Origin: Pseudoalteromonas sp. XI10 | GTDB taxonomy: Bacteria; Pseudomonadota; Gammaproteobacteria; Enterobacterales; Alteromonadaceae | Length of the DNA stretch: 64,000 nucleotides | NCBI RefSeq assembly: GCF_001469895.1 | Contig: NZ_LOPY01000038.1 | Coordinates: forward strand, 1 to 64,000 | Direction: 5' to 3' | Shown: positions 17,301-25,207 of the stretch, one piece after another | Layout of the letters: each line of letters opens with the position of its first letter | Position numbering within the stretch: the stretch's first letter is position 1 | Notes under the pieces: generated by a model | What the model was told of the DNA's origin: nothing | Seen by the model: only the letters and a program-made list of their open reading frames with translations | Databases searched by the model: none | Position numbers and translations under genes: made by a program

Positions 17301-17874
17301 TATTGACGATAGCTGGCAGGAAATGACCGAGCAGTGGATCCTTGCTGCACTGAATTGCCCATTAAACGATAAAGGGCTTAGTTTATCAGTACTTGAGCCT
17401 GATACCTGTTTGGTCGAAATGGAATTTAATTTACCGCTGTTATCGCTCTCAAGCGATAAGCTTAACCAAGTTTTAGTTAAACATTTCAATTTACCCGGGC
17501 AGCTTGATTTTAGTGAGGTGCAAGGCTTACTGAAAGGCTTTATCGATTTAATATTTTGCTGGCAGGGTAAGTATTTTATTCTTGATTATAAATCGAACTT
17601 TTTAGGCAATAGTGCGGCTGACTACCAACATGAGCAACTAGAGCAAGCCATGACCAGTCATCAGTATCATTTACAGTATTTGATATATACCGTGGCATTG
17701 CACCGCTTATTAAAACAACGTATTCAAGATTACGATAGCGATACGCATTTAGGCGGTGTTTACTACACCTTCTTACGTGGTATGAGTGAAGGGCAAGGGG
17801 TGTATTTCAATCAGCTAACAAAACAGCAAATAACTGAGCTTGATAGCTTATTCGCACAAGGAGCCATGCTATGA
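14299..17874 (+). CDS. recB: Exodeoxyribonuclease V beta subunit RecB
   Basis: A 1191-aa UvrD-like 3'-5' helicase with a C-terminal nuclease, the catalytic motor of RecBCD. The Walker A segment EASAGTGKTYTITG lies at residues 18-30, and the Walker B/motif II MIDEFQDTDPIQY is in the middle region. Motif VI is represented by LRLLYVALTRAV. The nuclease centre is GFIDLIF with Asp1083 and LDYKSN with Asp1096 and Lys1098, equivalent to Asp1067, Asp1080 and Lys1082 of E. coli. All key residues are present, so nuclease activity is expected. Its start lies 14 bases inside recC and its end overlaps recD by 4 bases (ATGA). Confidence 0.97.
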   Translation: MQTLNPMSMALCGQSLIEASAGTGKTYTITGLYLRYLLGLQKATGEDEQLNTPLSVEQILVVTFTEAATQEIKDRVRARIINARDALLGKKPDDELIEQIINEVTDKHAAFDLLDAAAKSMDEAAIFTIHGFCQRMLKQHAFESGVAFNLEFILDERELIQETLNDFWRAFVYPQSKERTQAITDIFPVPASLYSQVVSLLNKQGATITPEYDLDEIWQARDNFVAKVPAFKAACRETEFINAVKASDLSGSKTPGRKNSLAALEEYINNDELFFVFGTSKYSFEVWSTENLSDPANYKKNGSLLSHEMLARFDEMAQLSSLINNGLNIAIVQYAAKWVANALVKRKQEQGVITPDDLLSNLHQALLSEQGQALSEKIAALFPVAMIDEFQDTDPIQYGIFSRIYGIKNTTLAMIGDPKQAIYGFRGADIFTYIGAKQAVSDDKQYTLDTNYRSSEGVVDSVNRLFAKNDNSFIYNDAIPFQKVNAKGKQQDKAFLINGEMPSAFEFSVFVDEYAEANNKATSKGVAQQALALQYTKKITELLKQANAGHATIAGKPLTAADICVLVRDRNEAQLMKTALAEAAIASVYLSRDSVFNQELSHHLLNFLTALHGQYDESLLRGVLAGPLFCLSYNRIYELHENESAWQEHLNFFAQLAHIWHKQGAMAMLERLLSHNQLAARWQGLGYNVERWLTDFRHLGEILQQKQIELEGTHRLLRWFAQKVSQQDGEAVQVRLESDANLVKIVTMHASKGLEYPIVFMPFACGYRESKEALYHKDGKLIYDLAKSDDAMQKAEQERLAEDLRLLYVALTRAVHFCSVGMYNIAQGRSARPGIQSTSIGHVLFAGLEIKSGDEWRALLQQFCEGSAHMHYEAFSQAGELEKLTFAGADSEQAYQVNTVKADIQRDWRSTSFSSLTLKKHTDQIELGRSDEDHEKDEFLAQNANALTPYSFPKGAKPGSCLHEIFEQLDFTDPYALKRPAMEQDDHALDKVIKTLFEKYHIDDSWQEMTEQWILAALNCPLNDKGLSLSVLEPDTCLVEMEFNLPLLSLSSDKLNQVLVKHFNLPGQLDFSEVQGLLKGFIDLIFCWQGKYFILDYKSNFLGNSAADYQHEQLEQAMTSHQYHLQYLIYTVALHRLLKQRIQDYDSDTHLGGVYYTFLRGMSEGQGVYFNQLTKQQITELDSLFAQGAML

Positions 17875-19955
17875 GTCAAATGACATTCGGCTTTGATGAC
17901 CATGAGCCAAACGAGCCAATGAATAAGCAACCAGAACAACCAGCACAACATGCCCAAAGCGATTCAGTGTTGCCTGCTACAGAGGTTAAAACGCAGCCTT
18001 TACTGAGTTATTTGCTTGAGGCAAAACGTATTCGCTTAGTTGATGTGAAACTAGCAGAGCTATTGACTGGCACAGAAACAGTAGCCGGTTCACAAACACT
18101 GATAGAGAATAACGATGCAGCGCAAAATGAGGTTTTTTACCTGATTTTATTGCTTGCGGCTGCGCAGCAAAGTCAGCACAGTTGTTTAGAGCTGGTGAAT
18201 ATAAACTGGCAAAACCCGTTTGAAATTAAACAGCAAAGCCTAGCTGATGCCAGCATTGCAGCCCCTGATGTTTTAACCCCGTTTGATATGGAATTTGGCC
18301 TTGCTGAAGCCGTTAATAAACTAATGAATGCTGAGTGTGTAGGGGACGACAAACCACTGCTATTGTTTGCGAATAAACTTTATTTTGCCCGATTGGCAGA
18401 GTACGAAACCACACTGGCCTCGCGTTTACATCATTTAGCAACGAAAGAACTCGCACTTGATGAAGCCGCATTAACGTCATTACTTGAGGTGTATTTTCCT
18501 AGCAGTGAACATACAACCAACCCAAGCGATCCCATTAAAACATTAAACTGGCAAAAAGTAGCCTGTGCGATTGCTGCAACAAAAGGCTTTAGTGTGATCA
18601 CTGGCGGCCCGGGTACAGGTAAAACCACCACTGTAACTAAGCTATTGGCCATATTACAATCTTTGTATGCTAGTGCGCCGCTAACAATTAAGCTGGTTGC
18701 ACCGACAGGTAAAGCGGCAGCGCGTTTAACCGAGTCGATTTTAGGGGCAAAGCAAAAGCTTAGTATGATCCCTGATAATATCGCCCCACTTATTCCTGAC
18801 AGCGCGCAAACGATTCACCGTTTACTGGGCGTTATTCCGCATACCAATAAGTTTCGCCATAACAAGCGTAATCCGCTGCATTTAGATGTACTGATCATTG
18901 ATGAGGCATCGATGGTAGATTTATCGCTTATGGCAAAACTAATCGAGGCATTACCGAGCCATGCAAGACTTATTTTACTGGGTGATAAAGACCAATTAGC
19001 CTCGGTTGATACGGGCAGTATTCTCAGCGACCTATGCCAAGGGTTAGAGCTTGGCAAAATGCCTGATTACAGCAGTGAAAGAGCAGCGCAGCTTAATCGC
19101 GTTTGTTTTAATAATCAGAGCGAAATACCCGCGGCGAGCAGTCATTTTGTACTTAACGATTGTATTGCGTTTTTACAGCAAAGTTATCGTTTTGATGGCA
19201 GCAGCGGCATTGGTCAATTAGCACAAGCTGTAAATACCAATAACAGTGGCTTACTAGGCTACGTTGAGCAAACGATTAATCAAGGTGGCTTTAAAGACCT
19301 TAAACTTAATTACAGCGTAATTAGTAAACCGATTGAGCAATTTGTGCAACAAGCGGCGTTGCAATATCACGATTATTTGCAGCTTATCCAGCAAGGGGCA
19401 AGTGTTGCCAGTGTGCATAAAGCATTTGCGCATTATCAGTTGTTAGCTGCAGTCAGAGAGGGAGATTATGGTGTAAATAGCCTTAATCAGCGTATTGAAA
19501 AAGCACTGGCTCAACAAGGTTTAATCTCGCCATATCAAAGGCATTACGTGGGTATGCCAATTATGATCAGCCAAAACGACTACCAGCTAAAACTGTTTAA
19601 TGGCGACATAGGTATTTTAATGCACGATGAGCAAGGTCAGTTAAAAGCCATGTTTGTTGATGAACAAGAAAATATTCGTGCCTTTTCGCCCGCACGTTTA
19701 CCTGCTCACGACAAAGTGTATGCCATGACAATTCATAAGTCGCAAGGCTCTGAATTTGCTTACACAGCGATGATTTTACCGCCAATAAAACAGGCTAATC
19801 AGGGCATTAACAGACAATTGGTTTACACGGGGATCACCCGCGCGAAAACCACATTTGAGCTGGTGGCCGATAAAAATGTATTGCTCATGGCGATGAATAA
19901 ATCTGTTACTCGTGCATCGGGTTTATACGATAGGTTAAAACATGAGGCTAGTTAA
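17871..19955 (+). CDS. recD: Exodeoxyribonuclease V alpha subunit RecD
   Basis: A 694-aa 5'-3' helicase subunit of RecBCD. Walker A is GGPGTGKTTTV at residues 245-255 (Lys251), followed by a APTGKAAARL segment, LIIDEASMVD as motif II and YAMTIHKSQGSEF near the C-terminus with YTGITRAK as motif VI. It is about 85 residues longer than E. coli RecD. An extra N-terminal stretch (residues 1-40, rich in Gln, Glu and Pro) looks disordered and accounts for part of this; an insertion between the motifs explains the rest. It is translationally coupled to recB and overlaps the next gene by 14 bases. Confidence 0.96.
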   Translation: MSQMTFGFDDHEPNEPMNKQPEQPAQHAQSDSVLPATEVKTQPLLSYLLEAKRIRLVDVKLAELLTGTETVAGSQTLIENNDAAQNEVFYLILLLAAAQQSQHSCLELVNINWQNPFEIKQQSLADASIAAPDVLTPFDMEFGLAEAVNKLMNAECVGDDKPLLLFANKLYFARLAEYETTLASRLHHLATKELALDEAALTSLLEVYFPSSEHTTNPSDPIKTLNWQKVACAIAATKGFSVITGGPGTGKTTTVTKLLAILQSLYASAPLTIKLVAPTGKAAARLTESILGAKQKLSMIPDNIAPLIPDSAQTIHRLLGVIPHTNKFRHNKRNPLHLDVLIIDEASMVDLSLMAKLIEALPSHARLILLGDKDQLASVDTGSILSDLCQGLELGKMPDYSSERAAQLNRVCFNNQSEIPAASSHFVLNDCIAFLQQSYRFDGSSGIGQLAQAVNTNNSGLLGYVEQTINQGGFKDLKLNYSVISKPIEQFVQQAALQYHDYLQLIQQGASVASVHKAFAHYQLLAAVREGDYGVNSLNQRIEKALAQQGLISPYQRHYVGMPIMISQNDYQLKLFNGDIGILMHDEQGQLKAMFVDEQENIRAFSPARLPAHDKVYAMTIHKSQGSEFAYTAMILPPIKQANQGINRQLVYTGITRAKTTFELVADKNVLLMAMNKSVTRASGLYDRLKHEAS

Positions 19956-20397
19956 AGTAACGAGTGACCAACTCAACGAGTTAATGGGTTGGTTTAACTC
20001 CGAGGCTGAACTGCGTATTTGGTCTGGGCCATTTTTTAATTACCCATTTGATACGCAAAGCTTTAAGAATGATTTAAACCTAGATGCGCTGAGCTCCTTC
20101 GCGTTGATTAATGACGAAGGCCAGATGTTAGGGTTTGGTCAATACTATTTACGTGAAGGTCGTTGCCATTTAGGGCGGCTAGTTATCGCGCCAAGTGAAC
20201 GTGGTAAAGGTCTTGCAAAAGTGTTGATAAATTTACTAGGAGAGCAGGGCAAACAGCAATTGAACTGCGCTAGCTTGTCGTTGTTTGTGTATAGCCACAA
20301 TACCCTTGCTAAAACAGCCTATGAAAAACTGGGTTTTATACAAACCCAGTATCCAGCGGACATGCCACTCGATGGCTGTATTTATATGACTTGCTAA
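19942..20397 (+). CDS. GNAT-family N-acetyltransferase
   Basis: A 151-aa GNAT protein. The acetyl-CoA-binding core LGRLVIAPSERGKGLAKVLI (residues about 72-91) contains the RxxGxG/A signature, and the last helix-strand pair is YSHNTLAKTAYEKLGF. The acceptor may be a small molecule or a protein N-terminus; this cannot be determined. Its ATG lies 14 bases before the recD stop, so it is probably co-translated with recD. The 3' ends of this gene and the convergent TRIC gene overlap by four bases. No obvious RecBCD role is known for such a protein. Confidence 0.85.
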   Translation: MRLVKVTSDQLNELMGWFNSEAELRIWSGPFFNYPFDTQSFKNDLNLDALSSFALINDEGQMLGFGQYYLREGRCHLGRLVIAPSERGKGLAKVLINLLGEQGKQQLNCASLSLFVYSHNTLAKTAYEKLGFIQTQYPADMPLDGCIYMTC

Positions 20398-21023
20398 GGG
20401 CGCTTAAAGCTGCTTTTACGAAACAGATTAGGTTGCCAGCCAAAGTGTATGGCGCCTAATCTTAAACATACCGTCACAGCAAATGCGCCAAGAATGCACC
20501 AAATATAACTCACCTCAAGGGTGAATAAAGCCGCGTAAGTTAACCCGCCAGATAAGCAAGCGGTTGAATAAAGTTCTTCGCCCATTACTAAAGGCACTTC
20601 TCGGCAGATCACATCACGCATCAGGCCACCAAAAATACCTGTGGTCATGCCCATAGTGATAGCCACAACCATATCAGCCCCTTCAATCAGTGCCTTTTCG
20701 ATACCAATAATGTTGAAAATCGCCATCCCTACGGCATCAACTAACAACATGCTGTAGTTACTTAAATCGGGTAAGTGACGAATAGATAAAATAGAGGCGA
20801 ATATGGCTATGTAAGTTGCGTACAAATAATCTGGTTGTGCTATCCAAAATACTGGTTTGTTGAGCAATATGTCTCGAAGTGTGCCACCACCCAGAGCTGT
20901 GACTGTGGCAACAACCACCACACCAAAACCACCGACACTTTTTTCATGGCCCAGCAAGGTGCCAGAAATAGCAAAAAACGCTACACCGATAATGCTTAAA
21001 AAATGAAAGTATTCTGATGTCAT
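20394..21023 (-). CDS. TRIC/UPF0126 family membrane channel (YicG/YadS-like)
   Basis: A 209-aa inner-membrane protein with about seven transmembrane helices built as two similar halves. Each half carries the conserved Gly-rich turn of the TRIC family: ALGGGTLRDILLNKPVFW in the first and GGLMRDVICREVPLV in the second. Bacterial members form trimeric monovalent-cation channels; the physiological role is poorly known. The ATG at 21023 follows TAAGGAAG at a suitable distance. The gene stands alone on the minus strand, converging on the GNAT gene. Confidence 0.87.
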   Translation of the reverse strand: MTSEYFHFLSIIGVAFFAISGTLLGHEKSVGGFGVVVVATVTALGGGTLRDILLNKPVFWIAQPDYLYATYIAIFASILSIRHLPDLSNYSMLLVDAVGMAIFNIIGIEKALIEGADMVVAITMGMTTGIFGGLMRDVICREVPLVMGEELYSTACLSGGLTYAALFTLEVSYIWCILGAFAVTVCLRLGAIHFGWQPNLFRKSSFKRP

Positions 21024-21100
21024 GGGGCTTCCTTACCTGTTTATAGTAATCTAACCCTAGCAAAATGAACTTTATTGATGCTTAACAGCTAAGAAAATAG

Positions 21101-21123
21101 GGCGGGTAGTGATGTCACCCGCC
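21101..21123 (-). terminator. Terminator of the M20 hydrolase gene
   Basis: GGCGGGT and ACCCGCC form a stem around a nine-base loop, followed on the minus strand by a short U-rich tract (ctatttt). Confidence 0.65.
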
Positions 21124-21139
21124 GGTAAGAAAAATTTTA

Positions 21140-22429
21140 TTATTTTAGGTAATCAACCACTAATTGCGTCATTGCATTTACGCCAAGCTGTAAAGCTTTT
21201 TCGTCTGCAAAAAAATGTGGTGAATGGTTACTTGGTGCTGTAACCGCATCTTGACCTTTTGGTGTAACACCTAAGAAAAAGAACATACCTGGTGTTTCTA
21301 AGGCGTAGTAACTAAAGTCTTCGGCACCTGTGATAAGTGGCGTTGTGATCAGGTTTTCTTTGCCAACCACACTAGCAAGAGTTGGTGTCATTTTCTTGGT
21401 TAATTCAACATCGTTCACTGTTACTGGGTAACCATGATCAATGTGAACATGGGCTTCTGCGCCACCTGATTCAGCTACCATCTCAGCGGTTTTAGCTAAA
21501 CGTTTTTTAATGTCAGCACGCATTTCTTGGTCAAAAGTACGAATTGTGCCAACCATTTCAACTTGATCAGGGATGATGTTGTTACGCACACCGCCATTAA
21601 TGGCACCAAATGAAACCACAGAAGGTGCTTTAGTTACATCAACTTGGCGTGAGGCAATGGTTTGTGTTGCCATAATAATTTGTGATGACGCCACTATTGG
21701 GTCAACCCCATTCCAAGGGCGTGAGCCGTGAGTTTGGCGACCTTTTACTGTGATTGTAAATTTGTCGGCGCTGGCCATTAGCGGCCCTTCACGAAAACCA
21801 ATTTGTCCGGTATTAAGTGAGCTGGTTACGTGTAAACCAAATACGGCTTCTGGCTTTTCTTTAAATAAGCCTTCTTTAAGCATCAGCTCAGCACCACCTT
21901 CTTCGCCATCAGGAGCACCTTCTTCAGCAGGTTGGAAGACAAACAGAATATCACCCGCTAGCTGGTCTTTAATTTTTACTAAAGACTCAGCTGCTGCCAT
22001 TAAAATAGCCACATGGTTATCATGACCACAGGCATGCATTACGCCAACGGTATTGCCTTTGTACTCTGTTGTTTGAGTTGACGCGAAAGGTAAGTCTACT
22101 TGCTCTTTAACAGGTAGTGCATCCATATCTGCACGTAGCGCAATAAGCGGACCTTTTTTGCCCCCTTTAAGTTTGGCAACCACACCGGTATGAGCCACAC
22201 CTGTTTGAACCTCAAGGCCTAACGAACGTAAATGCTTAGCCACGTATTTGGCTGTTTCAAACTCACGGTTACTAAGCTCTGGGTATTGGTGTAAATGACG
22301 GCGCCATTTAATAACTTTTTCGCTGACACTTTTATTGGCAGATTTAAGTTCAGTATTAATGTCACTCGCAAATGCAGGGGTAGAAATAGCACTGAGAAGT
22401 AGGCTGGTCGAAAGTAGTTTGTTTAACAT
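21140..22429 (-). CDS. Secreted M20-family amidohydrolase (hippurate hydrolase-like)
   Basis: A 429-aa peptidase M20D protein with a signal peptide (MLNKLLSTSLLLSAISTPAFA). Metal-binding and catalytic segments run in family order: ALRADMDALPV, GVMHACGHDNHVA, VFQPAEEGAPDGEEGG, GLHV, the dimerisation domain with FGAINGGVRNNIIP, and TGAEDFSYYALETPG near the end. Relatives hydrolyse N-acyl amino acids or amide bonds. The export signal places it in the periplasm. The start at 22429 follows AAGGATACGGG and gives a clean signal peptide; an upstream in-frame start at 22543 would run into the divergent gene and has an unlikely sequence. It is divergent to a Crp-like regulator that could control it. 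Confidence 0.9.
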   Translation of the reverse strand: MLNKLLSTSLLLSAISTPAFASDINTELKSANKSVSEKVIKWRRHLHQYPELSNREFETAKYVAKHLRSLGLEVQTGVAHTGVVAKLKGGKKGPLIALRADMDALPVKEQVDLPFASTQTTEYKGNTVGVMHACGHDNHVAILMAAAESLVKIKDQLAGDILFVFQPAEEGAPDGEEGGAELMLKEGLFKEKPEAVFGLHVTSSLNTGQIGFREGPLMASADKFTITVKGRQTHGSRPWNGVDPIVASSQIIMATQTIASRQVDVTKAPSVVSFGAINGGVRNNIIPDQVEMVGTIRTFDQEMRADIKKRLAKTAEMVAESGGAEAHVHIDHGYPVTVNDVELTKKMTPTLASVVGKENLITTPLITGAEDFSYYALETPGMFFFLGVTPKGQDAVTAPSNHSPHFFADEKALQLGVNAMTQLVVDYLK

Positions 22430-22483
22430 CCCGTATCCTTTTATTATTTGTATGCACACTACAACAATGTAAAGGATAAACAC

Positions 22484-23146
22484 TTGAATGAACAAGACCT
22501 TTCGGTAATTAACCAAGACAAATGGTTTAAAAATCGCACACAATTATTTAGGGACAAGCTAGTAAAAAATGCTAAATTAATCACCTTAAATGCGGGTGAT
22601 GCATTGTTTTTGCGTGGTGATGAAAATACCGGTCTGTATTGTGTTATTAATGGCGTGCTTAGAGTTTCTGGGGTTAATAGCCAAGGCAAAGAAGCCGTGC
22701 TCAGTTTTGTAACCAGTGCTATGTGGTTTGGTGAAGTTGCTCTGTTTGATGGTGGTAAGCGGACCCACGATGTGTATGCTCAAACTGCGGTACGACTTTT
22801 ACACGTACCTGAGCGGGCATTAACTCAGTTATTACAAAAGCATCCTGCTTATTGGCATGATTTTGGTCTGCTGCTTACCAATAAAGTGCGAAACCTGTTT
22901 GACTCATTAGAAGATCACGCACTCCTTACAGCAAAGCAAAAGGTGAGTAAGCGTTTATGCATGCTTTATCAATCGTCACACCAAAGCTGTTTGCCGCTTA
23001 CCCAGCAACAACTTGCCGATATGACCTATTTAACACGGCAAACCATTAATCAAATATTACAATCTCTGCAAGCTGATTCAATTATTAATCTTAAATATCA
23101 ATCGATTGAAATTATTGATATCGATAAATTGCAATCTCAATGCTAG
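22484..23146 (+). CDS. Crp/Fnr-family transcriptional regulator
   Basis: A 220-aa protein with an N-terminal cyclic-nucleotide-binding-type beta-roll. The segment from GDALFLRGDENTGLYCVI through GVLRVS and FGEVALFDGG covers about residues 40-95. A long dimer helix and a C-terminal winged helix (LPLTQQQLADMTYLTRQTINQILQSL, here split around residues 175-200) follow. The Arg-Ser pair that binds cAMP in CRP is not apparent, and no N-terminal Cys cluster is present, so neither a CRP nor an FNR function can be assigned. The start TTG at 22484 is preferred because AAAGGA lies eight bases upstream; a longer TTG reading from 22448 has no ribosome site. It is divergent to the M20 gene with about 54 bases between them. 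Confidence 0.82.
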   Translation: MNEQDLSVINQDKWFKNRTQLFRDKLVKNAKLITLNAGDALFLRGDENTGLYCVINGVLRVSGVNSQGKEAVLSFVTSAMWFGEVALFDGGKRTHDVYAQTAVRLLHVPERALTQLLQKHPAYWHDFGLLLTNKVRNLFDSLEDHALLTAKQKVSKRLCMLYQSSHQSCLPLTQQQLADMTYLTRQTINQILQSLQADSIINLKYQSIEIIDIDKLQSQC

Positions 23147-23200
23147 CTTGGAACTAAAATTGCTACAAGGTTGTAATCAAGCTTAAATGGAAGACAACTT

Positions 23201-23605
23201 GTGGTAATTACATTTCATAATCAATATAACCCTTATCACGCTTCGACTGATGCTAAGCTGTCGCAAACGGCTCGCACTGAGGGTGTGAAAGCCATGCATA
23301 CGCCAGCATCTTCAGCACAACAACTTTTACAAAAGCAGTCTGAGCCCAGCTCTTTTTTAGCACAAGCTCAAGAAGCTTTGGTTTATCAGCGGCTCGGGGT
23401 TGATAAAGAGAAAGTTGATGAAATAAAAGCGAAAATAGAGAAGCTTGCTGAACAAATGCAACAACAAGGTGCCGATACTAAAGCACTGCAAGAAAAAATG
23501 AATGAGCTGCAAGCGATGCTCGATGAAGAGTATCAAAAAGGTCGCGAACGCATGGATATGCGACCAGAAGCTGAAAAAGGCAAAGTTATTGATGCGCTGG
23601 TTTAA
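23201..23605 (+). CDS. Hypothetical coiled-coil protein
   Basis: I do not recognise this 134-aa protein. Residues 68-118 form a heptad-like, charged, Gln- and Lys-rich helix (EIKAKIEKLAEQMQQQ onward), predicting a coiled coil. The N-terminal 60 residues are polar and probably disordered. There is no signal peptide or membrane segment. The GTG at 23201 follows GGAAG in the leader. It stands alone between the Crp-like regulator and the Mpo1-like gene. The coding pattern (no stops, regular third-base use, a family-like N-terminus NQYNPYHAS) supports a real gene. Confidence 0.6.
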   Translation: MVITFHNQYNPYHASTDAKLSQTARTEGVKAMHTPASSAQQLLQKQSEPSSFLAQAQEALVYQRLGVDKEKVDEIKAKIEKLAEQMQQQGADTKALQEKMNELQAMLDEEYQKGRERMDMRPEAEKGKVIDALV

Positions 23606-23709
23606 TGTGTGAGATTAAGCTAGCAACTTTAAATGTCGGCTAGTTGACATTCTTGTTGGTGAATTTTCTGCTAATCTGAATTTTGAACACAGTTTTGGCA
23701 GGAAAAACA

Positions 23710-24213
23710 ATGAAAACATTAAAACAACAACTGACAAATTACGCCCTCTATCACCGTTCTAAACGCAATATTTACACTCACTTTATTGGCATTCCATTAA
23801 TTGTGTTTGCAATTATTTGTTTATTGCAACGCATCACGCTTATCTCAGAGCCTGCCGTTATCTCTTTAGCAAACGTGGTGATTGCACTCACCTGTCTTTA
23901 TTACTTAATGCTTAGCTTATCTATGGGGTTAATTATGGCTGTATGCTTAAGTTTGTTAAGCATAGCTGCTGAGCCTGTGGTGTCGCTTTCAACAGAGTTA
24001 TGGCTAGCTGTGAGCATTGGCAGTTTCGTTGTTGGTTGGGTGTTTCAGTTTATTGGTCACTATTTTGAAGGTAAAAAGCCAGCCTTTGTTGATGATTTAA
24101 TTGGTTTGGTCATAGGGCCGTTATTTGTATTAGCAGAGTTCTTGATTATGCTTGGCTTTTATAAAGATATTGCTGATCATATCGAACAACATGCTGGGCC
24201 TAACAAAGCATAA
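23710..24213 (+). CDS. Mpo1-like (DUF962) membrane protein
   Basis: A 167-aa protein with four to five transmembrane helices. It has the conserved elements of the DUF962/Mpo1 family: YHRSKRNIYTHFIGIPLIV (His15, His24) and FIGHYFEGKKPA (His117). The yeast member is an Fe(II)-dependent dioxygenase that shortens 2-hydroxy fatty acids by one carbon; the bacterial role is not established. The ATG at 23710 follows CAGGAAAAAC; a TTG reading from 23683 has no ribosome site. It ends 21 bases before an SDR gene, so the two are probably one operon and may act on the same lipid-derived substrate. This is inference. Confidence 0.8.
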   Translation: MKTLKQQLTNYALYHRSKRNIYTHFIGIPLIVFAIICLLQRITLISEPAVISLANVVIALTCLYYLMLSLSMGLIMAVCLSLLSIAAEPVVSLSTELWLAVSIGSFVVGWVFQFIGHYFEGKKPAFVDDLIGLVIGPLFVLAEFLIMLGFYKDIADHIEQHAGPNKA

Positions 24214-24234
24214 CAACAATAATAAGGAACACAC

Positions 24235-25023
24235 ATGCAATTAAATGGTAAAACAGTTTGGGTTACTGGGGCATCTTCTGGAATTGGTGAGGCACTTTGT
24301 GAGCAATTGGCGGCAAAAGGGGCTACGCTGGTACTGTCTGCCCGCAATGAGGAAAAACTCAACGCTCTTAATACAAGACTCGGCGGTAATCATCATGTGG
24401 TCGCTCTTGATTTGGCAAAGCCCGAAGCCTTGCTTGAAGATATGCCAGCAGTGATTGAGCGAATTGGCCGCATTGATGTGCTTATTAATAACGGTGGGGT
24501 GTCGCAGCGTAGTCTATTTTTAGAAAACGAATTTACGGTTTATCGCCAACTGATGGAAGTAAATTACTTTGGTTTAATTGCTTTAACTAAGGCGGTCGTA
24601 CCACAGATGGTGAAGCAAGGTATGGGCATGGTGGTATCAATTAGCAGTGTAGCGGGTAAAGTCGGTTCAAAGTTCAGAACTGGGTATTCGGGTTCTAAGT
24701 ATGCGGTTGTCGGCTTTATGGATTGCTTAAGAGCAGAATTGGCCGATAAGAATGTGAATTGCCTGACTATTTGCCCGGGTTCAATTAAAACAGCCATTGC
24801 GCATAATTCGTTAGATGGCCAAGGTAAACCGCAAAATAAGCCAGAGGAATCAATCGAAAACGGTATGGATGTGGCAAAAGCGGCTGTAAAAATGATTAAA
24901 GCCATTGAAGCCGAGAAAGATGAAGTTGTTATTGGTGAAGGAATAAGTGGTTTAGCACCGACTATCAAGCGTTTTTTCCCGGGCTTTTTTAATCGCCTCA
25001 CAGCAAAAATGAACTACAGATAA
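24235..25023 (+). CDS. Short-chain dehydrogenase/reductase
   Basis: A 262-aa classical SDR. The NAD(P)-binding TGASSGIGEAL is at residues 11-21, NNGGVS replaces the usual NNAG, and the catalytic triad is in SISSVAGKVG (Ser) and YSGSKYA (Tyr and Lys). The C-terminal FFPGFFNRL is typical of DHRS7-like membrane-associated members. The substrate is unknown. The start follows AAGGA with seven bases to ATG. It is downstream of the Mpo1-like gene with a 21-base gap, and a terminator follows. Confidence 0.87.
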   Translation: MQLNGKTVWVTGASSGIGEALCEQLAAKGATLVLSARNEEKLNALNTRLGGNHHVVALDLAKPEALLEDMPAVIERIGRIDVLINNGGVSQRSLFLENEFTVYRQLMEVNYFGLIALTKAVVPQMVKQGMGMVVSISSVAGKVGSKFRTGYSGSKYAVVGFMDCLRAELADKNVNCLTICPGSIKTAIAHNSLDGQGKPQNKPEESIENGMDVAKAAVKMIKAIEAEKDEVVIGEGISGLAPTIKRFFPGFFNRLTAKMNYR

Positions 25024-25060
25024 TTTATAGTCATTTGTTAGCGAATGATTCTCAGTAAAC

Positions 25061-25088
25061 AATGCGCAGCTTAGGTTGCGCATTTTTT
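25061..25088 (+). terminator. Terminator of the Mpo1-SDR operon
   Basis: AATGCGCA and TGCGCATT pair around an eight-base loop, followed by six T. Confidence 0.85.
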
Positions 25089-25207
25089 GTACCAAATGGT
25101 CGGATTATTATCACTTTAATCGATAAAAGGCACTAGTTTGCTATGGTTAAACGGGGATGGATTAGCATACAATGGGGTAAAAGTAGTCCAAACAAGAGAG
25201 AACAACA

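Noticed and set aside
22448-22483. Upstream TTG start for the Crp-like regulator
   Set aside because: It lacks a ribosome site, while the TTG at 22484 has AAAGGA at a good distance.
24564-25001. 145-codon minus-strand frame inside the SDR gene
   Set aside because: It is an antisense shadow of the SDR gene, which has all catalytic motifs.
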